From contig NZ_CP060825.1 in the NCBI RefSeq assembly GCF_014489615.1, positions 7,300,001 to 7,364,000 of the forward strand: DNA of 64,000 nt, read 5' to 3'. Positions 35,744 to 45,017 of the stretch are shown here, in pieces; the first letter of the stretch is position 1; every line of letters begins with the position of its first letter. This DNA comes from Streptomyces genisteinicus. GTDB lineage: Bacteria; Actinomycetota; Actinomycetes; Streptomycetales; Streptomycetaceae. The position numbers and the translations under genes were made by a program. Under the pieces are notes generated by a model. The model saw nothing but the letters and a program-made list of their open reading frames with translations. It was not told where the DNA came from and searched no databases.

Positions 35744-35777
35744 GCCCGGCCCGCGGAGGCGGACCGGGTTGACCGGC

Positions 35778-38498
35778 TCACCCCGGGGCCACCGCCGTGG
35801 CCGCCGCCTCCCGGTTGCGCCGCAGGGCGTCCCGCAGCCTGGCGGCCTGGGTCACCAGGCGGGAGCGGCCGGGCCGGGCGGCCACCGCCTCCAGACCCGC
35901 GAGGGGCTCCGCGACGGCCCGGGACTGCTCGGCGCACTCGGCCGCCGTCTCCACCAGTTCGCCCGTGCCGCGCGGGTCTCCCGAGCCCGTGAGCAGGACG
36001 GGCAGGACCCCGGAGAGGACGGCCCACACCGTGGCATGGGCGCCGGTCGCCGCCGCGGTCCGCAGCGCGTCGGCGAGGCGGCCCGGCTTCACCGTCCCCA
36101 TCTCCAGCAGTTCGCACAGGTCGGCGCCGAGCAGGGCCGTGTCCAGCTCCCTGCGGCCCGCGAGGGTCAGCAGGGCGTCGACCGACCGCAGCCGGTCGTC
36201 CGCGTGCCGGGCGCCGAGGCCGGTGGCGACCGCCAGGTGGAGGGCGGGGCCGGCCGGCCCCGCGGGGCCCGCGGCGGCGAGCCCGGGCAGCATGTCGGTG
36301 CCCCCGCGCTCGTCGTCGAGCGCACAGGAGGTGACGCGGGCCAGCGACCAGGCGGCCAGGGTGTCACGGTCCTCCGGCAGCATCGCGATCAGCACGTCCG
36401 GGTCGCCCGCGTCCCAGCAGCGCCCGGCCCCCTCGCGCGCCGCTGCGAGTGCGCGGAACGCCGGGGGGAACTCCGCCGCCGCGGCGGCCCGTTCACCGGT
36501 GTCCAGGAGGTGGCGGTCGAGGGTGTCCCTGCCATGGAAGCCCACCCCGCCGGCGCGGCGGGTGACGGCCGCGGGCCGGCCCGACTCGCCGAGCCAGGCG
36601 GCCAGACGCTCGCCCTCCGGCGTGCCCAGGGCGGCCGCCCCGGGCAGCGCGGACGCGTCGCGGCGGACCCGGAACAGGGCCTGCGCGAAGTCCACCGGAC
36701 CGGGGCGGGTGCCCGTACGGGCGTACTCCGCCAGACGCGAGACGAGGGCGTCCGGGTCCAGGCTGCCGCTGGTCAGCGTGGGCGTGGAGAGCAGGAAGGG
36801 CAGCGAGCCGTCCACGACGCCCCGGGCCGCCTCGACCACCCGCGCGTGGCGGGCGGCCGCCGCGTCGGCGTGGTGGCAGTCGCTGCGCCAGGTGACCAGC
36901 GCCTCCGGCTTCGGCCCGGACGGACGGGCGTCCAGGACCGCGGCGGCCACGTGTTCCAGGCCGGGCAGGTCGTCGGTGTAGTAGTGGCGGCGCGCCGGGT
37001 CGAGCCAGTAGCGGTCCGCCAGGGCCGGCCGCAGTGCCGCGGCCAGGGCCGCGCGGTCCCGGTGGGCGTGCCGGACCAGTCCGTCCAGTGCCCGCTCGAA
37101 CTCCTCGACCGGCGCGACACGGGCGTTGACGACCGCCGCGACGAGCTCCACGGTCTCCTCGACCGACGCCGGGGACGGGCCGAGCGGCGCGGGCGGCAGG
37201 AGCGGCGGCAGGATCTCCTCGTACGGACCCGGTTCCTCCGCGGGGGCGGCGTCCGCACCGAGCAGGGCCACCGCCCGCGCCCGGTGCACGGGGCTGAGGA
37301 GGTGGGCCAGGCCGGCGAGCCGGGCACGCAGGTCCCCGTCGTCGCCGAGGTGCGCGGCGGCCAGCTTCAGGGCCCGCTCCTGGACGTCGGTGTCCGGGTG
37401 GCCGAAGGCTTCGCCGAGCACCGGCAGCAGCACGGACGCGGTCCCCGGGTCGCGGGCGAGCGCTCTGCCGAGCAGCGTCAGCTGCGCACGGACGAGCTTC
37501 TTCTCGGGGCGGAAGAAGACGCCGGCGGACATCTCCGCCAGCCGTGCGGGAGCCAGCTGCCCGGCGGCGGCCAGGCGGGCCAGCACCTCCTGCGCCTGCC
37601 CGGCCACGGGCGACGGGGCGTCGGCGGTGAGCGCGATCCAGTCGGCCGTCCGCTCCCGCTCCTCCTCCGGAGTCGGGCGGAGGGATTCCAGGACGGCGCG
37701 GTACGGCTTCAGCTGGAGGACCGGACCGCCGCGCAGCAGCCGGGCGGTGCAGGCGTCGAGCAGCACGGCGCGGTCGAGCCGGCCCTCGGCGGCGAGGGCC
37801 GCCAGCGCCCCGGGCCACTGCTCGGGGGCACCCGGTTCGTGATGGGCGGCGAGGGAGGCAACCGGTTCGGGCGTCTCGAACAGGCGGGGGGCGAACGCCG
37901 TGAGGTGGGGGTCGCGGCGCAGGACGTCGGTGAGCCTGCCCCGTTCGGTCCACGCCTCCGTCGCCCAGCCGTCGACGCAGCCGTCGGCGGTGGGCATCGG
38001 GCAGCCGGCCCGCCGCACCAGTTCGCGGACGAGCGGATAGTCGTCCCGGGCGGTGGAGGCGCGGGCCGCGAGCCGGTGGGCGAGGTCGCCCAGCCACCGG
38101 GGCGTGCGGTCCTCCAGCACCTCGACCAGCTCCCGTACGGGGACGCGCCCCCTCAGCCGCATGTCGCGGCCGCCTATCCACGAGGCGGCGGCGGCCGCGC
38201 CGGTCTGGCAGGCGGCGCCGGCGACGAGGAGCGCGGGGCTCACCCGGACACGCTCGTCCCAGCGGTCCCAGCCGGAGGCGCGCAGGTCGCCGCGCAGCTC
38301 CTTCAGCGCGGCCAGCAGGTCACGCCGCCGGGCGCGGTCCAGCGGTGCCACGAGGGCGGGCAGCCGGAGGGTGTGCCCGGCGCGGACGGCGGCGAGGACG
38401 TCGGGCGTGCCGGCCGGGGTGACCGGTGTCGTCGTGGCGGTCGTGGCGGTCGTGGCGGTCGTGGCGGTGGGTGTGGTCGGCGTGGTCGGGGTGGTCAT
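35778..38498 (-). CDS. DUF6493-like large protein paired with a SWIM protein
   Basis: 906 aa; ATG 38498 overlaps the SWIM gene stop (ATGA). The N-terminus is a Thr/Pro repeat (TPTTPTATTATTATTATT). The rest is an alpha-helical, Leu/Ala-rich protein resembling HEAT-type repeats, with landmarks ACQTGAAAAASWIGGRDMRL, PEKKLVRAQLTLLGRAL, VLGEAFGHPDTDVQERALKL and ALVTWRSDCHHADAA. Cytosolic; no enzyme motif seen. The pair SWIM plus DUF6493 recurs in Streptomyces; the partner role (scaffold for the SWIM protein) is inferred. Confidence 0.75.
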   Translation of the reverse strand: MTTPTTPTTPTATTATTATTATTTPVTPAGTPDVLAAVRAGHTLRLPALVAPLDRARRRDLLAALKELRGDLRASGWDRWDERVRVSPALLVAGAACQTGAAAAASWIGGRDMRLRGRVPVRELVEVLEDRTPRWLGDLAHRLAARASTARDDYPLVRELVRRAGCPMPTADGCVDGWATEAWTERGRLTDVLRRDPHLTAFAPRLFETPEPVASLAAHHEPGAPEQWPGALAALAAEGRLDRAVLLDACTARLLRGGPVLQLKPYRAVLESLRPTPEEERERTADWIALTADAPSPVAGQAQEVLARLAAAGQLAPARLAEMSAGVFFRPEKKLVRAQLTLLGRALARDPGTASVLLPVLGEAFGHPDTDVQERALKLAAAHLGDDGDLRARLAGLAHLLSPVHRARAVALLGADAAPAEEPGPYEEILPPLLPPAPLGPSPASVEETVELVAAVVNARVAPVEEFERALDGLVRHAHRDRAALAAALRPALADRYWLDPARRHYYTDDLPGLEHVAAAVLDARPSGPKPEALVTWRSDCHHADAAAARHARVVEAARGVVDGSLPFLLSTPTLTSGSLDPDALVSRLAEYARTGTRPGPVDFAQALFRVRRDASALPGAAALGTPEGERLAAWLGESGRPAAVTRRAGGVGFHGRDTLDRHLLDTGERAAAAAEFPPAFRALAAAREGAGRCWDAGDPDVLIAMLPEDRDTLAAWSLARVTSCALDDERGGTDMLPGLAAAGPAGPAGPALHLAVATGLGARHADDRLRSVDALLTLAGRRELDTALLGADLCELLEMGTVKPGRLADALRTAAATGAHATVWAVLSGVLPVLLTGSGDPRGTGELVETAAECAEQSRAVAEPLAGLEAVAARPGRSRLVTQAARLRDALRRNREAAATAVAPG

Positions 38499-39949
38499 CG
38501 TGCGTCTCCGAGAGGGGCGTTGGTGCCGGACGGGATCGCGGCGGAGCCGGCGGCCGGGGCGGCGCCCGGGGTACGGGTGCCGGCGGCGGCCGGGGCGGTC
38601 CGGCGGGCGATGCGGGTGGCGAGGGCGTGCTTGCAGGGTCCGCGGCGGCCGCGGTAGTCGGCCCACCACTGGCAGGTGCAGCTCAGCGCACCCCCGGACT
38701 CCCGCACCCGGTAGCGGCGTTCGCCCGACGCCACCTGCGCGGTGGCCGGACCGTCGAAGGCGACGGCGCCCTGCGCCACCAGCGCGCGGGCGGCCACCAG
38801 CCGAGGGTTGTGGCGCTCGGCGCGACGTGCGTCGTACGGCAGTTCGCGGTGGAACCAGGCGGCTTCCGCGAGGTCGTAGCCGACCCTGCCCGCCGTGCCC
38901 AGGAGGGTGAGGGCGGCCCGGACCCGCTCGGCGGGCAGGCCCGACTGCTCGGCCAGGTCGGCGGGGTCGATGCGGGGCTCCCACGCCAGCAGCACGGACA
39001 CCAGGTCGGCGTCGCCGGCCGCCGTGTCGCCGGCGAGGGCCTCCAGCACGCTGCCCTCGCCGGAGAACCCGCGGTCGGCCTCCGGGGACAGGGTGAGCGT
39101 GAGCCGCATCCCGGGCAGGGCGACCTCCCAGGCGGAGGCGGTGGGCGCCGTGCCGTCGGGGACGGGCCCGTAGACGCGCAGCCCGGTGGCATGGCGCAGC
39201 ACGCGCTGGAAGGCGCCGAGGCGTTCGGGGCCGGGCAGACAGACCGCGCCGGGAGCCGGGCGGGTGGTGGGGCGCAGGGTGCGGCCCGCGGGGACCACCC
39301 ACAGCGGACCGCCGGCCCGGCCGCCGGAACCGCGGGGGAGTGAACGCAGGAAGCGCACGGCCTCGGCGGCGGTGAGCTCCGCGCGGAGGTCGAAGCCGGT
39401 GGTGATGGCCTGGGACTCCGCGAAGCCGCGCAGCCAGCGGTCGGGCAGCGGCACCTTCTTCTCCACGACCGGCCCGTCGAGCGTGGTCACCGCGAGCTCG
39501 TCCGGGCCGACCCGCAGATGCAGAGGATCGGTGTCGGTGAGCCGTGACAGCGCCTCGCGCAGCGGGTTGTTGACGTCGACGTTGGTGGTGCCGTGACCGG
39601 TGTCGGCCCCGCGCAGTCCCTCGGGCAGGATGTCCAGGCGGGCGTAGACGCCGCAGCATCCGGAGAAGGACTCGAACCGCAGCCGGTCGCCGCCCGCGGT
39701 GACGACGGGGTCGAGGGAGGCCCGCAGCGTCCGGCGGAAGTAGCGGGCGGCCGCCACGTCGGCGACGGCCAGCAGGCCGCGCGCGGCGGCCTGCGGCTCG
39801 CCGAGGAATCCCGCGAAGAAGCGCGGATGGGCCTCGGCCCCGGCCGGGGTCGTACCGCCCGCGGTCTCCAGACCGAGACTGCGGCCGGCGCCGGAGCCCG
39901 TCAGCGTGGAGGAGCCCGCGTAGGCGAAGGTGTGTGCGGTGCGCGTCAT
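38495..39949 (-). CDS. SWIM zinc-finger protein
   Basis: 484 aa from ATG 39949. The SWIM zinc motif is near the C-terminus: CTCQWWADYRGRRGPCKHAL (CxCx..CxH). The N-terminal two thirds hold a conserved region (FSGCCGVYARLDILPEGL, GTTNVDVNNPLREALSRL, GPDELAVTTLDGPVVEKKV) whose aromatic/cysteine residues are typical of this SWIM subfamily. Coupled to the 906-aa partner. Distinct from the helicase-linked SWIM protein at 6446. A winged-helix-like stretch (PRIDPADLAEQSGLPAERVR) precedes the SWIM motif. Confidence 0.85.
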   Translation of the reverse strand: MTRTAHTFAYAGSSTLTGSGAGRSLGLETAGGTTPAGAEAHPRFFAGFLGEPQAAARGLLAVADVAAARYFRRTLRASLDPVVTAGGDRLRFESFSGCCGVYARLDILPEGLRGADTGHGTTNVDVNNPLREALSRLTDTDPLHLRVGPDELAVTTLDGPVVEKKVPLPDRWLRGFAESQAITTGFDLRAELTAAEAVRFLRSLPRGSGGRAGGPLWVVPAGRTLRPTTRPAPGAVCLPGPERLGAFQRVLRHATGLRVYGPVPDGTAPTASAWEVALPGMRLTLTLSPEADRGFSGEGSVLEALAGDTAAGDADLVSVLLAWEPRIDPADLAEQSGLPAERVRAALTLLGTAGRVGYDLAEAAWFHRELPYDARRAERHNPRLVAARALVAQGAVAFDGPATAQVASGERRYRVRESGGALSCTCQWWADYRGRRGPCKHALATRIARRTAPAAAGTRTPGAAPAAGSAAIPSGTNAPLGDAR

Positions 39950-40113
39950 GAGGGAGAAGCTACGAGAGGGCACTGACAACGGTGTTGGGCCTGACCCGCA
40001 TTGCTCCGGTCGGGACGGCGGCCGTGAGGTGTACACGCGGGCCGTTTCCTCGCAGGGCCGGAGCACCCGCCGGTTCATGAGGCGTGCCCGATCCGCCGCG
40101 GCCCTCCCTGCCC

Positions 40114-40164
40114 TTCCGGTGGCCCGCCCCGCCCGCTCCCGCCGTTCCGGTGGCCCGCCCCGCC
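40114..40164. repeat. 20-bp direct repeat pair
   Basis: TTCCGGTGGCCCGCCCCGCC occurs at 40114-40133 and 40145-40164, just downstream of the NAD-kinase-like gene. Confidence 0.75.
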
Positions 40165-40172
40165 GGGCGGCG

Positions 40173-41075
40173 TCAGACCAGCAGGCGCAGCGCCGTGTCG
40201 CAGACCCCGAGCCGTACGGTCTGCCCCCAGGTGAGCGTGAGCGCGTCCGCCTCCATACCGTCGCCGAAGGCGACCAGGCGGTCGCACTCGACGGTGACCC
40301 GCAGCCGCTCCGTGGCCGAGAGTTCGCCCGCCGTCCGCGTCGTGCCCGTCGCGGGGGACGGCCACGCCTCCCGCACGAACCACAGCAGACGCCGGTCCGC
40401 GGGAGCGGGCAGAGCGAGGCCGCTTCCGCGCTCCAGCCACAGCGACCGGAGCCAGCCGGTGGCGCCCGTGCCGGTGCCGACGAGGATGCCCGACGAGGCC
40501 TGCGCCTCGGAGCCGGCGTCCTCGCCGTCGGGGCCGACGCGGTAGCGGGCGGTCTGGTGGCCCGCCGGGCCGAGGAACACCTCGTTGAGGGCGACCAGCC
40601 GCTGGGTGTCGTCCGCGACCGCCTCCACCATGGCCAGCTGGTCAGCGGCCGCCGCACCGGGCCGGACGGCGGACCGCAGCAGCCGGCCGGCGTCCGCGGG
40701 CCGGTGGCGGACGAGGATCCCGGGGTTGCGGCCGGGATCGGTGTCGATCCCGGCCACCGGCTGACCCTCCAGGTACTTCGCCGTGTTGGCGACGAGCCCG
40801 TCCTGCCCGACGACCACCACGACATCCTCCGGGCCGAAGAGGAAGCGGTCGAGATCCGCCCTCTCGACCCGGGCCCGGCGCCAGGTGAGCGGCACGGCGG
40901 CGGCCACGTCGGCCAGCGCCTGCACCGCCCGGTGGTGCCGTTCGGCCACTTCCGCGATGCTCCGGCCCCGGGAAGCGAGGAAGAACTCCGCCTGGCCGCG
41001 GGTGCCGTGCCGGGCGAGCAGCTCCTCGTACTCGGTGGTCCGGTGGACGATCACGGCGCGCGGGGCGAGGCTCAC
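40173..41075 (-). CDS. NAD-kinase-like protein
   Basis: 300 aa from GTG 41075, overlapping the SPFH stop (GTGA). The fold is that of NAD/diacylglycerol kinases: VVVVVGQDGLVANTAKYLEG takes the place of the GGDG ATP-binding loop (here GQDG), GIDTDPGRNPGILV, LNEVFLG, and SSGILVGTGTGATGWLRSLW corresponds to the TPTGSTAY region. The altered GGDG loop leaves open whether it phosphorylates NAD or has another nucleotide or lipid substrate. Coupling to an SPFH protein suggests action at a membrane platform. Confidence 0.75.
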   Translation of the reverse strand: MSLAPRAVIVHRTTEYEELLARHGTRGQAEFFLASRGRSIAEVAERHHRAVQALADVAAAVPLTWRRARVERADLDRFLFGPEDVVVVVGQDGLVANTAKYLEGQPVAGIDTDPGRNPGILVRHRPADAGRLLRSAVRPGAAAADQLAMVEAVADDTQRLVALNEVFLGPAGHQTARYRVGPDGEDAGSEAQASSGILVGTGTGATGWLRSLWLERGSGLALPAPADRRLLWFVREAWPSPATGTTRTAGELSATERLRVTVECDRLVAFGDGMEADALTLTWGQTVRLGVCDTALRLLV

Positions 41076-42142
41076 GGCCGCGCCCCTGCCGCGGGCCCGT
41101 TCCCGGCGGCGGGCCCCTCCGCCGTGCCGCGGCCCGCCGCCCCGGAGTCCGCGGTGCCGAGCCTCGCCAGCAGCCCGGTGAGCACGTCGGGCGACAGGGT
41201 CACGCTGTCGATGCGCGGCAGGTTCTCGGCCAGCCGGGTCGCCGCCAGGGCGTGCAGGGTCGCGGGGGAGGCCTCCGCGTGGACCCTGAGCCAGGCGGCC
41301 TGCGCCTCGGCCCGCGCCCCGCCGGTGAGCCGGGCCGCCTCGGCCTCCGCACGGGCCAGGCGCACCGTCCGCGCCGCCTCCGCCTCGGCCCGTACGGCGT
41401 CGGCGGCCGCACTCTCCTCGGCACGCCGCCGCGCGTTGATGCCGCTCTGCTCGACCAACTGCTCCTCGCGGCGGGCGAGTTCGATCTTGCTGGCCAACTC
41501 GTTCTCGGCAATGGCACGTTCGCGTTCCACGGCCACCGCGCGGCGTTCGTAGGTGGCCCGGTCGGCCTCCTGCTGGATCTGTTCCCGGGCCGGGGTGCGC
41601 AGCGCGCGTTCGACCTCGGGCTCGGGGCGTATCGCCACCACGCGCACGGCGACCACCTCGATCCCGGTGGCCGGCAGCCGCGGTTCGGCGGCGAGCCCGC
41701 TGCCGACCCGCTCGCGGACCGTGGCCACGCCGTCCGCGAGCGCCGACGCGAGGGTCGTACGGGCGAGGACGTCGAGGGCGTGCTGCTGGGCGGACTCGGT
41801 GAGCAGGGTGGCGATCTGCTCCAGCGGCGCGCCGCGCCAGGCGCCCGAGTCGGGGTCGATGGAGAAGTCGAGGCGGGCGGCCGCCGTCGCCGGGTCGTGG
41901 ATCCGGTACGTCACCGTCGCCTGTACGCCGACGTCCTGGAAGTCCGAGGTGCGCGCGTGGAAGGAGACGGCCAGTTCCCGGTCGTCGACGGGCACTTCGG
42001 AGAGGGACGAGGTGAGCGCCCGGAACCAGAAGCTCAGTCCCGGCCCGTCGTGGACGAGCCGGCCGCGCCGGTGGCACCGCACATGGGCGGTGGGGGCCGC
42101 CCGCAGGTGACGCCAGCCGAAGCGCGCGGTGATGTCTGCCAT
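41072..42142 (-). CDS. SPFH/Band 7 (stomatin-flotillin) protein
   Basis: 356 aa. SPFH domain to about residue 190 (FHARTSDFQDVGVQATVTYRIHD ... ATGIEVVAVRVVAI), then a long Ala/Glu/Arg coiled coil (AENELASKIELARREEQLVE, RAEAEAARTVRLARAEAEAA) and a Pro/Gly tail. No clear N-terminal membrane helix, so association with membranes must be indirect. SPFH proteins assemble rings or scaffolds. Promoter-proximal gene of the pair with the NAD-kinase-like protein. Confidence 0.85.
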   Translation of the reverse strand: MADITARFGWRHLRAAPTAHVRCHRRGRLVHDGPGLSFWFRALTSSLSEVPVDDRELAVSFHARTSDFQDVGVQATVTYRIHDPATAAARLDFSIDPDSGAWRGAPLEQIATLLTESAQQHALDVLARTTLASALADGVATVRERVGSGLAAEPRLPATGIEVVAVRVVAIRPEPEVERALRTPAREQIQQEADRATYERRAVAVERERAIAENELASKIELARREEQLVEQSGINARRRAEESAAADAVRAEAEAARTVRLARAEAEAARLTGGARAEAQAAWLRVHAEASPATLHALAATRLAENLPRIDSVTLSPDVLTGLLARLGTADSGAAGRGTAEGPAAGNGPAAGARP

Positions 42143-42158
42143 GAGAACCTCTTTTCGT

Positions 42159-42170
42159 CGTCATGACGAT
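42159..42170. promoter_or_regulatory. 12-bp perfect palindrome upstream of the SPFH gene
   Basis: TCGTCATGACGA, 17 bp before the SPFH start, in the divergent promoter region; a possible operator. Confidence 0.35.
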
Positions 42171-42264
42171 ATTCGGTGAGCCGGTTGTCGTCAAGGAGAC
42201 GAGAAGTGGATCGGTCGACTCCGCTCCGTTCCGGCGGAGCCCCCGCCGCGTAGGCTGAGTGCCG

Positions 42265-43017
42265 ATGTTCACCGCCCAGGGCCCCACCCTCACCGAACTC
42301 GCCGTCCAGGCGCTCTCCTCGACGCGGCGGGGCTACGACCTGCTGGCGCCCGCGTTCGACCACACCCCCTTCCGCACGCCGGACGCGATCCTCGACCCGG
42401 TGCGCGAGGCGCTGGAGACGGTCGGCCCGTTCGGCGCGGGGCTGGACATCTGCTGCGGCACCGGAGCGGGCACCGCTCTGCTGCGGCGGGTGTGCACGGA
42501 ACGCGTCACCGGCGTCGACTTCAGTGCCGGCATGCTCGATGTCGCGGCACGCACGTCACCGGCCGGGCCCGGCCCTCGGGTCGACTGGGTGCAGGCGGAC
42601 GCACGAGCCCTGCCGTTCCGGGGGGCCTTCGACCTCGCCGTGAGCTTCGGTGCGTTCGGCCACTTCCTCCCCGCGGAACGGCCGTTGCTCTTCGCCCAGG
42701 CGCACGCCGCGCTGCGTCCGGGCGGCTGTTTCGCCTTCCCGGTGGTCGCTCCGCCGGGGCCGGACTCCTGGCTCTACTGGGCGCTGCTCGGCTTCGACGC
42801 GGCCATGCGGGTGCGCAACGCCCTGTGGCGGCCCCGGTTCGTCATGTACTACCGGACGTTCCCGCTCCCGGGCGTCCTCGCGGACCTCCGTGCGGCAGGA
42901 TTCTCCGTGGAACTCGTCCCGCTCGCCGCCCTCGGCCGCCGCGACGACGGCGCTCCCAGGGCGCGCCTGGTGATCGCCCGCCGCGCCGGCCGTCCCGTTC
43001 CGTCCGGGGCCTCCTGA
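42265..43017 (+). CDS. Class I SAM-dependent methyltransferase
   Basis: 250 aa from ATG 42265 (GTG 42259 is in frame). A TAGGCT -10 box at 42251-42256 and absence of an RBS suggest a leaderless transcript beginning at the start codon. Motif I GLDICCGTGAGTALL, motif II VTGVDFSAGMLDVA, then WVQADARALPFRGAFDLAVS and LRPGGCFAFPV. Substrate unknown; it is divergent from the SPFH operon. Confidence 0.85.
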   Translation: MFTAQGPTLTELAVQALSSTRRGYDLLAPAFDHTPFRTPDAILDPVREALETVGPFGAGLDICCGTGAGTALLRRVCTERVTGVDFSAGMLDVAARTSPAGPGPRVDWVQADARALPFRGAFDLAVSFGAFGHFLPAERPLLFAQAHAALRPGGCFAFPVVAPPGPDSWLYWALLGFDAAMRVRNALWRPRFVMYYRTFPLPGVLADLRAAGFSVELVPLAALGRRDDGAPRARLVIARRAGRPVPSGAS

Positions 43018-43130
43018 CCGCGTCCGCGCGCCGCCCGCCTGGCAGGATGCCGGTGGGGCTGCCGGGGCCGGTGGGACCCGTAAGGCCGACGGGGAACGGC
43101 GGGAACGGCACACCGGGAACGGGGCGGGGG

Positions 43131-44168
43131 ATGGGCACGGACGGTATGGACGGCACGAACGGCACGTATCGGAGCGCGCCCGAGCCGGACGCCGCCGACG
43201 GCACCCGCCCTGCGGCGCGGACCGTTCCCGGCCGGCAGCCCGTCCCGGCGCGGTGGCGGCGCGGGCGGCTGATCGCGGTGTGCGCGGCCCTGGTCGCCGC
43301 GCTCCTCGCCCTCCACCCTGCCGTGCCGAACGCGGGTCCCCGGCTCGGCAGCCTGCTGGAGACGTTCCTGCCCTGGCTCGCCCTCGCCGTCCCCGTGCTC
43401 CTCCTGGCCGCACTGCTGCGGCGCTCCGCCACCGCGGCGGCGGCGACGGCACTTCCCGCGGCGGCCTGGCTCGTCGCCTTCGGGCCGCTCCTCCTCCCCG
43501 GGGGCGGCGCGCGGCACGACCTGGTCGTCGTGCAGCACAACGTCGCCGACGACAATCCCGACCCGGCCGGCACGGCGCGGGCGCTGGCGGACGAACGGCC
43601 CGACCTCATCGCCCTGGAGGAGGTGACGCAGGACGCGCTGCCCGCCTACGAGAAGGCACTCCGCGCCCGCTACCCGCACCACGCCGTGGTCGGCACCGTC
43701 GCGCTGTGGTCCCGCCACCGGATGACGGACGTGGCCCCGGTGGACATCCGGCCGCGGGCCGTGGACCCCGGCTGGAACCGCGGGATGCGGGCCACCGTCC
43801 ACACGCCCCACGGAGAACTCGCCGTCCACGTGGCACATCTGCCGTCGATCCGGCTCGGTGTCCGCGGGCTGCGGTCGGCCGACCGGGACGAGAGCGCGGA
43901 GCTGCTCGGCGCGGCCCTCGCGGCCGAGCCGATCGAGCGCCTCCTGCTCCTCGGGGACCTCAACGGCACCCTCGACGACCGGGGCCTGCGCCCGCTGACC
44001 TCACAACTGGGCGCCCCGGGACCGGGTTTCGCCTTCAGCTGGCCCGCCGGCCTGCCCGTGGCACGGATCGACCAGGTGCTGGCCAGGAAGTCGACCGTGA
44101 CCGGCCTCAGTGCCCTCCCGGCCACCGGCAGCGACCACCTCCCGATCATCGCGCGGATACGGTACTGA
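43131..44168 (+). CDS. Membrane-anchored endonuclease/exonuclease/phosphatase family protein
   Basis: 345 aa from ATG 43131 (43149 is an alternative). Three hydrophobic segments (RLIAVCAALVAALLALHPAV, TFLPWLALAVPVLLLAALL, TALPAAAWLVAFGPLLL) precede an extracytoplasmic EEP domain with all key motifs: VQHNVADDNPD (Asn), IALEEVTQ (metal Glu), LGDLNGTLDD (Asp/Asn) and TGSDHLPI (Asp-His). Members hydrolyse phosphodiesters of DNA, inositol phosphates or sphingolipids; substrate here unknown. Its 3' end overlaps the convergent channel gene by 168 bp. Confidence 0.85.
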   Translation: MGTDGMDGTNGTYRSAPEPDAADGTRPAARTVPGRQPVPARWRRGRLIAVCAALVAALLALHPAVPNAGPRLGSLLETFLPWLALAVPVLLLAALLRRSATAAAATALPAAAWLVAFGPLLLPGGGARHDLVVVQHNVADDNPDPAGTARALADERPDLIALEEVTQDALPAYEKALRARYPHHAVVGTVALWSRHRMTDVAPVDIRPRAVDPGWNRGMRATVHTPHGELAVHVAHLPSIRLGVRGLRSADRDESAELLGAALAAEPIERLLLLGDLNGTLDDRGLRPLTSQLGAPGPGFAFSWPAGLPVARIDQVLARKSTVTGLSALPATGSDHLPIIARIRY

Positions 44169-45017
44169 CACGGCGACGGGTGGCAGCGGCGCGCGGCGGG
44201 CGGCCTCGGGCCGGTGACCACGCGCCGCGTTCCACCGGGCCTTCCGCTCCCCGCTCACCCGCCGGGCGGTCCGGCGCGGGGCGGGAACGGCATCCGCCGG
44301 CGGACCGAAGAGCAGGGCCGCCAGGACGCAGCCGAGCACCGCGCCGAGCACCTGCGCCCCGACGAACGCCGGAACCGATGCGGGGGCGATGCCCGCGAAC
44401 GAGTCGGAGAGCGAGCGCCCCACCGTGGCGGCAGGGTTGGCGAACGCCCCCGAGGAGGTGAACCAGATCGCCGCCGCCGTGTACGCGGCCACGGCGAGCG
44501 GTGTCCACCGGTCGCGTCCGCTCCGCCGCAGCCCGGCGATCAGGAACACCAGGCCCGCTGTGGCGACCGTCTCGCCGACCGCCAGATGGCCGGCCGACCG
44601 GTCCTGCTCCGACCAGCCCGCCGGAGCGCGCCCGAACATCGCGTCGGCGACCACGGCACCGGCGATCGCCCCCGCCGTCTGCGCCCCGACGCGCACCAGG
44701 GCGTCCCGCCCGGCCCCGCGGCCGCGGTCCGATGCGCTCCACCACGCCCAGAGGGTCACCACCGGGTTGAGGTGGCCGCCGGACACCGGCGACAGCAGCG
44801 CGATCAGCAGCCCCAGGCCGACGGCCGAGGCCAGGGAGTTGGCGAGCAGCGCCGTCCCCGCGTCCGGGGCGAGCGCGTCCGCCCTGATGCCGGAGCCGAG
44901 CACGACCGTCACCAGGGCAGCCGTCCCGAACAGCTCGGCCGCCGCCCTGCGCGCCGGGCCCGCAGGGCGGAGACCACCGGGGGCATCCCCCCGCAGCCTC
45001 TCCACAGTTGTCGTCAT
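44001..45017 (-). CDS. MIP-family (aquaporin-like) channel
   Basis: 338 aa from ATG 45017. Six membrane helices and two half-helices with pore motifs: GGHLNPVVTLWAWW (NPV) and SSGAFANPAATVGRSLSDSF (NPA). The channel proper ends near residue 250 (LAALLFGPPADAVPAPRR); the last ~85 residues are Arg/Pro-rich and partly antisense to the EEP gene, an over-run rather than a domain. TATATT lies 7 bp before the ATG, so transcription may be leaderless, and an inverted repeat overlaps it. Similar channels in ars loci conduct arsenite or glycerol; no ars gene is adjacent. Confidence 0.85.
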   Translation of the reverse strand: MTTTVERLRGDAPGGLRPAGPARRAAAELFGTAALVTVVLGSGIRADALAPDAGTALLANSLASAVGLGLLIALLSPVSGGHLNPVVTLWAWWSASDRGRGAGRDALVRVGAQTAGAIAGAVVADAMFGRAPAGWSEQDRSAGHLAVGETVATAGLVFLIAGLRRSGRDRWTPLAVAAYTAAAIWFTSSGAFANPAATVGRSLSDSFAGIAPASVPAFVGAQVLGAVLGCVLAALLFGPPADAVPAPRRTARRVSGERKARWNAARGHRPEAARRAPLPPVAVSVPYPRDDREVVAAGGREGTEAGHGRLPGQHLVDPCHGQAGGPAEGETRSRGAQL

